Program-made: the position numbers and the translations under genes
Assembly: GCA_005881235.1 (NCBI GenBank)
Contig: VBEQ01000134.1
Coordinates: forward strand, 1-6,933
Direction: 5' to 3'
DNA from: Chloroflexota bacterium
GTDB lineage: Bacteria; Chloroflexota; Dormibacteria; CF-121
Length of the DNA stretch: 6,933 bases
Notes under the pieces: generated by a model
Databases searched by the model: none
What the model was told of the DNA's origin: nothing
What the model saw: only the letters and a program-made list of their open reading frames with translations
In this document: piece by piece, positions 1 through 5,620 of the stretch
How the letters are laid out: each line of letters starts with the position of its first letter
Position numbering within the stretch: the stretch's first letter is position 1

Positions 1-1014
1 GTTCCCCTGGCCGGCGACCGCCATCGAGCCGCCGGTGTCATAGATGTAGGCGCCGTAGGTTTGCAGCGCGTGCGCGATCACCTTCTGCCACTGCGGCCAT
101 GACTGCCCATCGACGTTGAAGGCAGGATCCAGCTGGATCCTCGCCGCTTCCGGAATGGAGTTCGGGTCGGTCGATGGGCCGTCGGTGTGGGTGGCGGGGC
201 AGGCGATGAGTCCGCTGCGGCTCAGCGAGACCGTGATCGCCAGGGCGTGATCGATATGGCCCTGCTGAATCTCCTCCGGGCGGACGACGCCGCCGAAGGC
301 GGCGAACCCGGCGGCAACCGCGGCGCCGCAGTGCTGGCCCTGCGCGCAGAGCGCGCCCCAGCCGTTGGCGGCGGTCAGGTAGCGGCTTCCGGCGGACCAG
401 TTGCTGCCGCTGAAGCTCGCCAGCCACATGTCGAGCTCCTCATTGGTGTCGAGGTTGATGACCACGAGGTGATGGTCGGAGCCGGTTTCGGGCGTGGCGC
501 CGAGTGGGATGTGGAAGCTGATCGCCGTGCCGCAGTCGTACATGCTGCACCCGACGGTGTAGAGCGGATCGCTGTTGTGCGAGAAGACCATGGCGCGTCC
601 CCAGGCGGACGTGTTGGCGAAGTTGGCACTGCCGGCCGCGCTGGCAATGGCCGTCTGCACCATACCCGCCGAGTTGGGATCGATGACGGGCGCCGGGCCG
701 ATGGGCAGGTTCCAGAAACTGGTGGCCGCGTAGAGGGGCGTGAGCCCGCCCGACGCGGGGGTTGGCGCGGGAGTCGGCGCGGGTGTCGGCGTTGGAGCCG
801 GGGTCGATGTCGGTGTTGGCGTGGGCGCCGGGGTGGCGGAAGTTTGCACGAAGGCCCCGGAACAGCTGCCGGCCGACGAGAGGCCGTTGGTCGTGATCGT
901 GCACGGCGCGCCGTTCAGCAGCACGGAATCGGGCGTCAGCGTCGACGCCGCGTGACCGATCAAGCCGCCGAGCACGAGGCTGAGCGCGGCCCCGGCAATC
1001 AGCAGGCGCTTCAC
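1..1014 (-). CDS. Secreted Pro-Thr-stalk protein with Cys/His-rich C-terminal domain (3' end cut by window)
   Basis: I translated 338 residues without a stop; the C-terminus lies beyond position 1. The start is GTG at 1014-1012, overlapping the upstream TGA as GTGA, with GGGAG 8 nt upstream. Residues 1-23 form a signal peptide (KRLLIAGAALSLVLGGLIG core). Residues 26-57 are a two-cysteine module (C38, C51), 61-87 a Pro-Thr linker, and 94-338 a domain about 65% identical by hand alignment to the C-terminal domain of the protein at 3787-5400. Shared residues include GSDHHL (179-184), QGQHCG (225-230), GHIDHAL (252-258), CPATHTDG (272-279) and AHALQTYGAY (314-323). I cannot name the family. Conserved Cys156, 161, 223, 229 and 272 suggest disulfides, and the many conserved histidines suggest metal binding or catalysis; both are inferences. 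By comparison with the paralogue, about 37 residues are missing. It is probably translationally coupled to the phosphoesterase upstream. Confidence 0.9.
   Translation of the reverse strand, partial: MKRLLIAGAALSLVLGGLIGHAASTLTPDSVLLNGAPCTITTNGLSSAGSCSGAFVQTSATPAPTPTPTSTPAPTPTPAPTPAPTPASGGLTPLYAATSFWNLPIGPAPVIDPNSAGMVQTAIASAAGSANFANTSAWGRAMVFSHNSDPLYTVGCSMYDCGTAISFHIPLGATPETGSDHHLVVINLDTNEELDMWLASFSGSNWSAGSRYLTAANGWGALCAQGQHCGAAVAAGFAAFGGVVRPEEIQQGHIDHALAITVSLSRSGLIACPATHTDGPSTDPNSIPEAARIQLDPAFNVDGQSWPQWQKVIAHALQTYGAYIYDTGGSMAVAGQGN
754..834 (-). repeat. Short Pro-Thr linker of the 1-1014 protein
   Basis: Encodes residues 61-87, only 27 residues, between the two-cysteine module and the Cys/His-rich domain. 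It is the shortest stalk in the cluster. Confidence 0.8.
844..945 (-). other. Two-cysteine N-terminal module (copy in the 1-1014 protein)
   Basis: Residues 24-57: NGAPCTIT then GLSSAGSCSGAFV, with cysteines 13 apart (C38, C51). It is followed at once by a Pro-Thr linker, as in the 911-residue protein. Confidence 0.7.
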
Positions 1015-3746
1015 TGGAAGTACTCCCGCATGGTGGTGGTGCAGCTGCAGCCGGCGTCGCCCAGCCGCGGCAGGCTCCACGAATCCTCGATCGTCCGGAG
1101 CAGGCTGTAGAGCGTCTCCTGGACGCTCGATTGGAAGTTCGTCTTGCCCAACGGCGACATCACGATAGTTGCAACGCGGCCGCCGGTCGCAACCGTGCAG
1201 CAGGCGGCGTAGGTATTGCCCTCGTCCCAGGTGATGAAGAGCGCGCCGCCGTTCTTGTACGCCGCCGAATTCAAGATGGCGGGCACCTGCTGCTTGAGCC
1301 AGGCGTCACCGGTCGTGATCGAGCAGTCGTGCATGTCGTTGCACATGTCGGGGGTGATCCAGACGAAGTTGGGCACCGTGTTGTTGGCCAGGTCGCTGCT
1401 CAGCTGGCTGTAGGGCACGACATCGGCCGCGCAGCGCGTGGCGTTGGTGCGGATGTCGTTGAAGTAGATCCAGGGGTTGTGCTTCTGCATGTAGGGATAC
1501 GAGTCGCCCACGAAACAGGGCGAAGGCATGCCTTCGAGATAGGCCTTCCACGTTTTGCCGCCCGCCTCGATCTGGTCGGCAAGGTTTTGGGCCGAAACAT
1601 AGCAGGTGGTGCAGTCGCTCGTAATGCCGAAGGTGCTGCCCCCCGCGAGCGCGAGATAGTTGGGCAGGCTTGGATGGGTGACCGCGTAGACCTGCGTACC
1701 CAGCGCGTTACTGCTGGCCAGCCCGTTGAGGTAGGGCGCGGCGGGATTGCCGATGACGTCGGTGATCTCCTGGTTCTCCATCACGATCACGAACACGTGA
1801 CTGAAGTTCGGGAGACCCGCCGGCGATGGTGTCGGGCTCGGCGTCGGTGTGGGTGTTGGCGTCGGCGTTGGCGTTGGTGCGGGCGTTGGTGTTGGTGTCG
1901 GCGTCGGTGTTGGTGTGGGCGTCGGGCTCGGGCTCGAGCTCGACGAGTGGAAGGTGGCGATGATCCCCTTAGTCCATGCCGAGGGCGTCAGCGTTTGGGT
2001 CGCGCCGTAGGTTCCAGTGGCGCTGACGACCATGTTGCTGAGGTTCGACTCGTTACTGCGGTTGGTGTCGTCCTTGTTGATCAGCGTGAAACCGGTGGGC
2101 GCGCCCCAGGTCTGGGTCGTCGAGCCCTGACTGACGCCGAAGCCGGCCAGGACGATTTCGTTAGTGGCCGTCGTGGCTGCGCTGGTCTTGATCGCCAGGC
2201 TACCGACGGCCGCGGTCGCGCTGCTCGCCGAGCCGGTCGCATCGAGCGTTAGCGTGGCGCCGACTTCGGCAATAGTGTATGAGACGTTGGTCGCGGCCGA
2301 CAGCGTCATGGCGCCGAACGTCGTTCCCGCCGGCGCATTGGGATAGTAGAAGAGGTGCAGACCGACCGGGTTGCCGTCGGTGACGTCCGTGGCTCGCAAC
2401 CATCCGGCCGGCAGCGTGTAGCCGGTGTTGCCATCGCCGGCCGAGGCAACCAGCAGCACGATCGTGCTACCGATGCGGCTCGCGTTGGGCAGCGACGGCG
2501 TGAAGCTCGTCGCCATCGTAAAGAACTGCTTGTTGCTCTGCACGACCGGGAAGGTTGGTGATGGCGTCGGCGTTGGTGTGGGCGCCGGCGTCGGCGTCGG
2601 TGCGGGCGTGGGCGTGGGTGTTGGCGCCGGTGTGGGTGTGGGCGTTGGGGTCGGCGTCGGTGTGGGTGTGGGCGTCGGAGTCGGGGTCGGCGTGGGTGAA
2701 GGTGTCGGCGTCGGCGCCGGCGTCGGGCTGGGCGCCGGTGCCGGGGTTGGCGTCGGGGTTGGCGTCGGGGTCGGCGACGGCGCGGGCGCATCCGCCACGC
2801 GGAAGCTGGCGATGATGCCCTTGCTCCAGGCCGCCGGCGCGACCAGCTGGGTCACCGAGTAGATGGCGGGCAGGCTGACGACCTGCGCGCTGAGGATGGA
2901 CTCGTTGCTCGTGTTGGTGTCGTCCTTGTTGACGAGGCTGAAACCCGCTGGCGCGCTCCAGCTTTGCGGCGATGCCCCCTGGCTGGCGCCGAAGGCGGCA
3001 AACACGATCTCGCTCGAGGCCGCGATGGTGGCGCCGGTGCTCACGCTCAGACTACCGACCGCGGTGGTCGCGCTGCTGCCGTAGCCGACCTGGTCCGCGC
3101 TCAGGTTGGCGCCGACTTCAGCCATGCTGTACGAGACGTTGGTGGCGGCGGAGAGCGTGAAGACACCGAACGTCGTCCCGGTCGGGGCGTTCGGATAGTA
3201 GAAGAGGTGCAATCCCGGCAGCGCGCTGTCGGTCACATCGGCGACGCGCTGCCAGCCGGACGGCAAGGTGAAGGCGGTGTTGCCATCGCCGGCGGTGGCG
3301 ACCAGGAGCACAACCGTGCTTCCGGCGCGGGTGACGCTGGGCAAGAAGGGCGCGAACACCGCCGGCATCGTGAGGAACTCCTTGTTGCTCTGGACGATCG
3401 GGAAGCTCGTGGCTGGCACCGGTGTGGGCGTGGGCGTGGGTGTCGGCGTGGGGTTGGGTGTGGGCGCCGGTGTCGGTGTCGGTGTGGCGGTCGGGGCCGG
3501 CGTCGGCGCGGGTGTCGGAGCCGGCGTTGGGCTAGGCGTCGGGCTGGGGGATGGCGTCGCCTCCACGAACCCGCCGGAGCACGTCCCGCTGTAGGAGAGG
3601 CCGCTGATTGTCACGGTGCACGGCACGTTGTTCATCAGCACCGCGTTGTTGGTCAGCGAGCTGGCGATGGCGGCCTGACCGACGATGCCGCCCAGCAGGA
3701 AGCAAGGGATGAGAAGCAACACGATCCATCGCTTTGAGAACGTCAT
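1011..3746 (-). CDS. Secreted multidomain phosphoesterase (PF04185-like) with duplicated beta-sandwich-like domains on Pro-Thr linkers
   Basis: 911 residues. ATG at 3746 is preceded by AAGGGGGG 8 nt away. Order: signal or anchor segment (8-26); two-cysteine module (31-62, C43/C56); Pro-Thr linker (65-112); domain A (115-316); linker (321-398); domain B (399-600); linker (606-642); phosphoesterase (645-911). The catalytic domain shows VIVMENQ (654-659), VTHPSLPNYLAL (689-700) and ITWDEG (838-843), the pattern of acid phosphatase/phospholipase C phosphoesterases. By family analogy E657, N658, D841 and E842 would bind metal, and a Ser/Thr in 690-693 would be the nucleophile. The small size resembles SapM-type lipid phosphatases, so phosphomonoester or phosphoinositide hydrolysis is likely; the substrate is not readable. 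The domain has 10 cysteines (712, 715, 744, 772, 802, 808, 849, 850, 900, 902), implying disulfides in an exported enzyme. Domains A and B have none and may bind carbohydrate or surfaces (inference). Confidence 0.93.
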   Translation of the reverse strand: MTFSKRWIVLLLIPCFLLGGIVGQAAIASSLTNNAVLMNNVPCTVTISGLSYSGTCSGGFVEATPSPSPTPSPTPAPTPAPTPAPTATPTPTPAPTPNPTPTPTPTPTPVPATSFPIVQSNKEFLTMPAVFAPFLPSVTRAGSTVVLLVATAGDGNTAFTLPSGWQRVADVTDSALPGLHLFYYPNAPTGTTFGVFTLSAATNVSYSMAEVGANLSADQVGYGSSATTAVGSLSVSTGATIAASSEIVFAAFGASQGASPQSWSAPAGFSLVNKDDTNTSNESILSAQVVSLPAIYSVTQLVAPAAWSKGIIASFRVADAPAPSPTPTPTPTPTPAPAPSPTPAPTPTPSPTPTPTPTPTPTPTPTPTPTPTPAPTPTPTPAPTPTPAPTPTPTPSPTFPVVQSNKQFFTMATSFTPSLPNASRIGSTIVLLVASAGDGNTGYTLPAGWLRATDVTDGNPVGLHLFYYPNAPAGTTFGAMTLSAATNVSYTIAEVGATLTLDATGSASSATAAVGSLAIKTSAATTATNEIVLAGFGVSQGSTTQTWGAPTGFTLINKDDTNRSNESNLSNMVVSATGTYGATQTLTPSAWTKGIIATFHSSSSSPSPTPTPTPTPTPTPTPAPTPTPTPTPTPTPSPTPSPAGLPNFSHVFVIVMENQEITDVIGNPAAPYLNGLASSNALGTQVYAVTHPSLPNYLALAGGSTFGITSDCTTCYVSAQNLADQIEAGGKTWKAYLEGMPSPCFVGDSYPYMQKHNPWIYFNDIRTNATRCAADVVPYSQLSSDLANNTVPNFVWITPDMCNDMHDCSITTGDAWLKQQVPAILNSAAYKNGGALFITWDEGNTYAACCTVATGGRVATIVMSPLGKTNFQSSVQETLYSLLRTIEDSWSLPRLGDAGCSCTTTMREYFQ
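1023..1027 (-). promoter_or_regulatory. Shine-Dalgarno GGGAG for the GTG-started gene at 1014
   Basis: GGGAG lies inside the last codons of the upstream phosphoesterase gene, 8 nt before the GTG. It supports a GTG start that overlaps the upstream TGA by 4 bp and points to coupled translation. Confidence 0.7.
1821..1931 (-). repeat. Pro-Thr linker 3 of the 911-residue protein
   Basis: Encodes residues 606-642, following a run of five serines (601-605), and joins domain B to the phosphoesterase domain. Confidence 0.85.
1947..2552 (-). repeat. Beta-sandwich-like domain, copy B
   Basis: Encodes residues 399-600. It is the same length as copy A and collinear with it (FPVVQSNK, AGDGNT, TLPAGW, HLFYYPNAP, NKDDTN, SNES, AWTKGIIATF). 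The two copies are separated only by a Pro-Thr linker, so an internal duplication of domain plus linker is likely. Confidence 0.85.
2553..2786 (-). repeat. Pro-Thr linker 2 of the 911-residue protein (longest in this gene)
   Basis: Encodes residues 321-398, 78 residues of Pro with Thr, Ala and Ser, between domains A and B. Its repeat DNA gives glycine-valine open frames on the opposite strand, which are shadows and not genes. Confidence 0.85.
2796..3407 (-). repeat. Beta-sandwich-like domain, copy A
   Basis: Encodes residues 114-317 of the 911-residue protein. Marks are GSTVVLLVATAGDGNT, TLPSGW, HLFYYPNAP, NVSYSMAEVG and AWSKGIIASFR. The alternating hydrophobic pattern and absence of cysteine suggest an extracellular beta-sandwich of the kind common in phage and surface proteins. 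By hand, copy B matches it at about 128 of 202 residues (63%) without a gap. Confidence 0.85.
3411..3554 (-). repeat. Pro-Thr linker 1 of the 911-residue protein
   Basis: Encodes residues 65-112, nearly all Pro, Thr, Ala or Ser. The DNA is a degenerate hexamer array (GGNGTN on the plus strand). It separates the two-cysteine module from domain A, presumably as an extended, possibly glycosylated spacer. Confidence 0.85.
3564..3662 (-). other. Two-cysteine N-terminal module (copy in the 911-residue protein)
   Basis: Residues 29-61, just after the signal segment: NNVPCTVT then GLSYSGTCSGGFV, with cysteines 13 apart (C43, C56). The copy in the gene at 1-1014 matches at 18 of 32 positions by hand. 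It is likely a small disulfide-closed hairpin. Confidence 0.7.
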
Positions 3747-3754
3747 GTCGGTAG

Positions 3755-3762
3755 CCCCCCTT
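3755..3762 (-). promoter_or_regulatory. Shine-Dalgarno AAGGGGGG for the 911-residue gene
   Basis: A purine run, AAGGGGGG on the minus strand, ends 8 nt before the ATG at 3746. It is a plausible but not ideal site, and it fixes the ATG as the start because the hydrophobic signal segment follows directly. Confidence 0.6.
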
Positions 3763-3764
3763 AC

Positions 3765-3796
3765 GGCTTAGCCAGCCCGAATGGGCTCAGCAAGCC
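3765..3796 (-). other. Nested hairpin spanning the stop codon of the 537-residue gene and the 40-bp intergenic gap
   Basis: The minus strand has GGCTT/AAGCC outer arms (3796-3792 with 3769-3765) and AGCCC/GGGCT inner arms (3787-3783 with 3778-3774) around the loop ATTC. There is a 4x4 internal loop between the two stems. The TGA at 3789-3787 is inside it. No T-run follows, so it is not a typical terminator; it could affect mRNA stability or translation of the next gene. Confidence 0.35.
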
Positions 3797-5400
3797 TGAA
3801 TCTGTAGAACCCGGAAAGAACTCCAGGGAAGACTCGCGAGTGATTGCGAGGATGCGGACACGCCCGCGAGCGACCAGGCATCATAGCCGCGGTTGACGTT
3901 CGCCTCGCCGGGGAAGGAGATCGATCCGCCGGTATCGCCCAGGTATGCGCCGTAGGTCTGGAGCGCGTGGGCGATGATCTTCTCGTAGCGCGGCCAGGGT
4001 TGCGCATCCACGTTGAACGCCGGATCGAGCTGGATGCGCGCTCCCTCGGGGAGGGCGTTGGGATCGTTGGCGACGCCGTCGGTGTGCGTCGCCGGGCAGG
4101 CGATGAAGCCGCTGCGCGTGTAGGGCGTGGTGAAGAAGAGGGCGTGGTCGATGTGGCCCTGCGCGATCTCTTCCGGTCGCACCACGCCGCCGAAGGCGTT
4201 GTAGCCGGCCGCGACCGCAGCGCCGCAGTGCTGGCCTTGCGGACAGAGCGCGCCCCAACCGGTCGGGCTCGACACGTAACGGCTTCCGGCCGACCAGGCC
4301 GCCGCCGCGAGCCACATGTCGAGCTCGCTGTTGGCGCTGGGGTTGATGACGATCAGGTGGTGGTCCGAGCCCGTGGTTGGCTGGGCGTAGGTTGGGATCC
4401 GGAAGTTGATGACGGTGCCGCAGTCGTAGAGCGTGCAGGCGACGTTGTAGAGGCGGCTGACCGCGTTGGCATAGGCGATCGCCTTTCCCCAGTCATTGGT
4501 GGGGGCGAAGTTCGCGCTGCCAGCGTAGTTGGTCAGCGACGCGGTGATCATGGCGGCCGAGTTTGGCGCGAGCGCCGGGCCGGCCGGGATCGGGGTGTTC
4601 CAGAAGCTCGTTGCGCTGTAGAGGCGGGGGAACGACCCTGCCTGCGCGGGCGTGGTCAGGCTCGACGTCTGGTCGGCGATCAGCGCATTGCCGCCATCGA
4701 GCAGCTTGACCTCGTACGCATAGGTGGTCGACTGCCAGAGAAGGTAGTCGGTGTAAACCATCCCCGCGCCTCCAGGGAAGGGGAAGTCATCGATCAGGCG
4801 TCCGTTGCGGAAGATCTGGACGCGCGCGGCATTGCCCGGCAGGGTCCAGAGGATCTGGGCCGACGATGAGTTGACGGGCTGCGTCGTCAGGTTGCCCGCC
4901 GGCACCGGTGTCGGCGTCGGGGCAGGCGTTGGTGTGGGCGTGGCTGCCGGCGTCGGCGTTGGTGTGGGCGCCGGCGTTGGTGTCGGCGTTGGCCCTGCGC
5001 TGGGGGTCGGCGTCGGCCCCGCGGTGGGTGTGGGCGTTGGTGCCGGTGTCGGCGTTGGCGCCGGTGTTGGAGTCGGGGTGGGGAAGATCGGCGGCAGCGT
5101 CGGCAGGATGATGGGCGTGGGTGTCGGCGTGGGCGTTGGCGTCGGCGCCGTCTTCTTTGCTTGTCCGGGCGGCGTATTCTTCACCGGCGCGGCAACGCTC
5201 GACGACGTCGACGACGTCGACGACGTCGACGACGTGGCGGATGCATGCGGTGTCGCCCCGTTGGTCGATCCGCTGGTGGTCAGCGCCACGATCCCACCGG
5301 TCGCGAAGGGATTGTTGCCGCTGACCAGCACGAGCACGGTGCCCAATGCCAGCAGAATCAATACGAACGCGACCAGGCCGCGGCCCGCGCGACGATTCAT
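3787..5400 (-). CDS. Secreted/anchored protein: Pro-Thr stalk, FN3-like domain, Cys/His-rich domain of unknown function
   Basis: 537 residues from ATG at 5400, chosen because GGAGGAG sits 5 nt upstream; an in-frame TTG at 5457 lacks such a site and would put a charged extension before the membrane segment. Residues 9-27 are hydrophobic (signal peptide or N-terminal anchor), preceded by NRRAGR. Then come a Ser/Thr-rich stretch (41-70), a Pro-Thr linker (about 85-168), an FN3-like domain (170-252, with AQILW, VQIFRNG, VYTDYLL and YAYEVKLLDGG), and a C-terminal domain (259-537) shared with the gene at 1-1014. Its landmarks are TSFWNTPI (264-271), YDCGT (325-329), GSDHHL (344-349), GQHCGAA (389-395), GHIDHAL (415-421), CPATHTDG (435-442), RIQLDPAFNVD (455-465) and AHALQTYGAY (477-486). 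I do not recognise the family. An extracellular hydrolase or binding role is guesswork. It is first of the likely three-gene operon. Confidence 0.92.
   Translation of the reverse strand: MNRRAGRGLVAFVLILLALGTVLVLVSGNNPFATGGIVALTTSGSTNGATPHASATSSTSSTSSTSSSVAAPVKNTPPGQAKKTAPTPTPTPTPTPIILPTLPPIFPTPTPTPAPTPTPAPTPTPTAGPTPTPSAGPTPTPTPAPTPTPTPAATPTPTPAPTPTPVPAGNLTTQPVNSSSAQILWTLPGNAARVQIFRNGRLIDDFPFPGGAGMVYTDYLLWQSTTYAYEVKLLDGGNALIADQTSSLTTPAQAGSFPRLYSATSFWNTPIPAGPALAPNSAAMITASLTNYAGSANFAPTNDWGKAIAYANAVSRLYNVACTLYDCGTVINFRIPTYAQPTTGSDHHLIVINPSANSELDMWLAAAAWSAGSRYVSSPTGWGALCPQGQHCGAAVAAGYNAFGGVVRPEEIAQGHIDHALFFTTPYTRSGFIACPATHTDGVANDPNALPEGARIQLDPAFNVDAQPWPRYEKIIAHALQTYGAYLGDTGGSISFPGEANVNRGYDAWSLAGVSASSQSLASLPWSSFRVLQIQAC
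4897..5148 (-). repeat. Pro-Thr linker of the 537-residue protein
   Basis: Encodes about residues 85-168, interrupted once by a hydrophobic patch (IILPTLPPIF, 97-106). It lies between the Ser/Thr-rich segment and the FN3-like domain and would hold the folded domains away from the membrane. Confidence 0.85.
5199..5234. repeat. Four exact tandem copies of a 9-bp unit (TCGACGACG)
   Basis: The plus strand has TCGACGACG four times in a row with no mismatch. In the gene on the minus strand it encodes Ser-Ser-Thr units in the Ser/Thr-rich segment (about residues 56-67) after the membrane anchor. Being in frame, copy-number change would alter stalk length without a frameshift. Confidence 0.9.
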
Positions 5401-5416
5401 CCTCGCTCCTCCGAGG
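5401..5416 (-). promoter_or_regulatory. Strong Shine-Dalgarno (GGAGGAG) in a hairpin loop before ATG 5400
   Basis: On the minus strand CCTCG (5416-5412) and CGAGG (5405-5401) can pair as a 5-bp stem with loop GAGGAG (5411-5406). The ribosome binding site GGAGGAG (5412-5406) is therefore mostly in the loop, and the 3' arm abuts the start codon. The site decides the start in favour of ATG 5400 over the TTG at 5457. Whether the hairpin forms or regulates is not known. Confidence 0.65.
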
Positions 5417-5530
5417 GGGCTTCGATCGGTTGAGGCAGTCCCCTCTCTGCCCACCAATCTGCGTGGGGAAGCCTACGAAGCCGGTGGCGAAGCGACTACA
5501 GCAAAGTCAGTACGCCGTAACGATTCTCGT

Positions 5531-5566
5531 AACGTGAACTCAGCGCTGACAGTGGCTCGTCACGTT
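5531..5566. promoter_or_regulatory. Nested inverted repeat, candidate operator or structured leader
   Basis: AACGTGA (5531-5537) and TCACGTT (5560-5566) are exact inverted 7-mers. Between them is the perfect 10-bp palindrome TCAGCGCTGA (5540-5549). No T-run follows on the minus strand, so it does not look like an intrinsic terminator. Position upstream of the operon fits a regulator site or an mRNA leader structure; this is inference. Confidence 0.35.
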
Positions 5567-5620
5567 TTCCCCATACGCGCTACCACATCTATGTCGCGCG
5601 TGCCGAGTCAAATCGAATCC

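Larger units (their letters stand above)
5401..5620. other. 220-bp intergenic region between the phospholipase-type gene and the three-gene operon
   Basis: No convincing small ORF was found. It holds a nested palindrome (5531-5566), a direct repeat CGTAACG (5516-5522 and 5528-5534), and the ribosome binding hairpin next to 5400. The promoter for the downstream genes is probably here, but no clear -35/-10 pair could be picked. No stem followed by a T-run was seen after the TAG at 5621, so the upstream transcript may read through. Confidence 0.5.

Noticed and set aside
187..1110. Long plus-strand open frame (also 1131-2252 and 3844-4869)
   Set aside because: Low-complexity, Arg/Gly/Ala-rich translation with no motifs, antisense to conserved coding sequence; typical of GC-rich shadow frames.
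2425..2862. Plus-strand open frame rich in Gly-Val repeats (similar ones at 740-955, 3268-3594 and within 4805-5797)
   Set aside because: They are the reverse-strand reading of Pro-Thr linkers; they lack domains or coherent starts and overlap well-supported genes.
1818..3554. CRISPR-like array
   Set aside because: The repeats are short degenerate codon repeats inside one coding frame, without unique spacers of constant length.
3702..3704. Lipoprotein signal at Cys15 of the 911-residue protein
   Set aside because: The cysteine is preceded by LIP, which does not fit a lipobox, and it lies inside the hydrophobic core.
5401..5457. TTG start at 5457 adding 19 residues to the 537-residue protein
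   Set aside because: No ribosome binding site there, and it would put an acidic, polar extension before the signal segment; ATG 5400 has a strong GGAGGAG.
5531..5568. Intrinsic terminator after the phospholipase-type gene
   Set aside because: The inverted repeat has no T-run in the direction of transcription; the four T's at 5565-5568 lie on the wrong side for minus-strand genes.
5584..5611. TTGACT (minus strand, 5611-5606) as a -35 box
   Set aside because: No convincing -10 element at 16-18 bp; TAGATG is only 14 bp away. Not enough to call a promoter.
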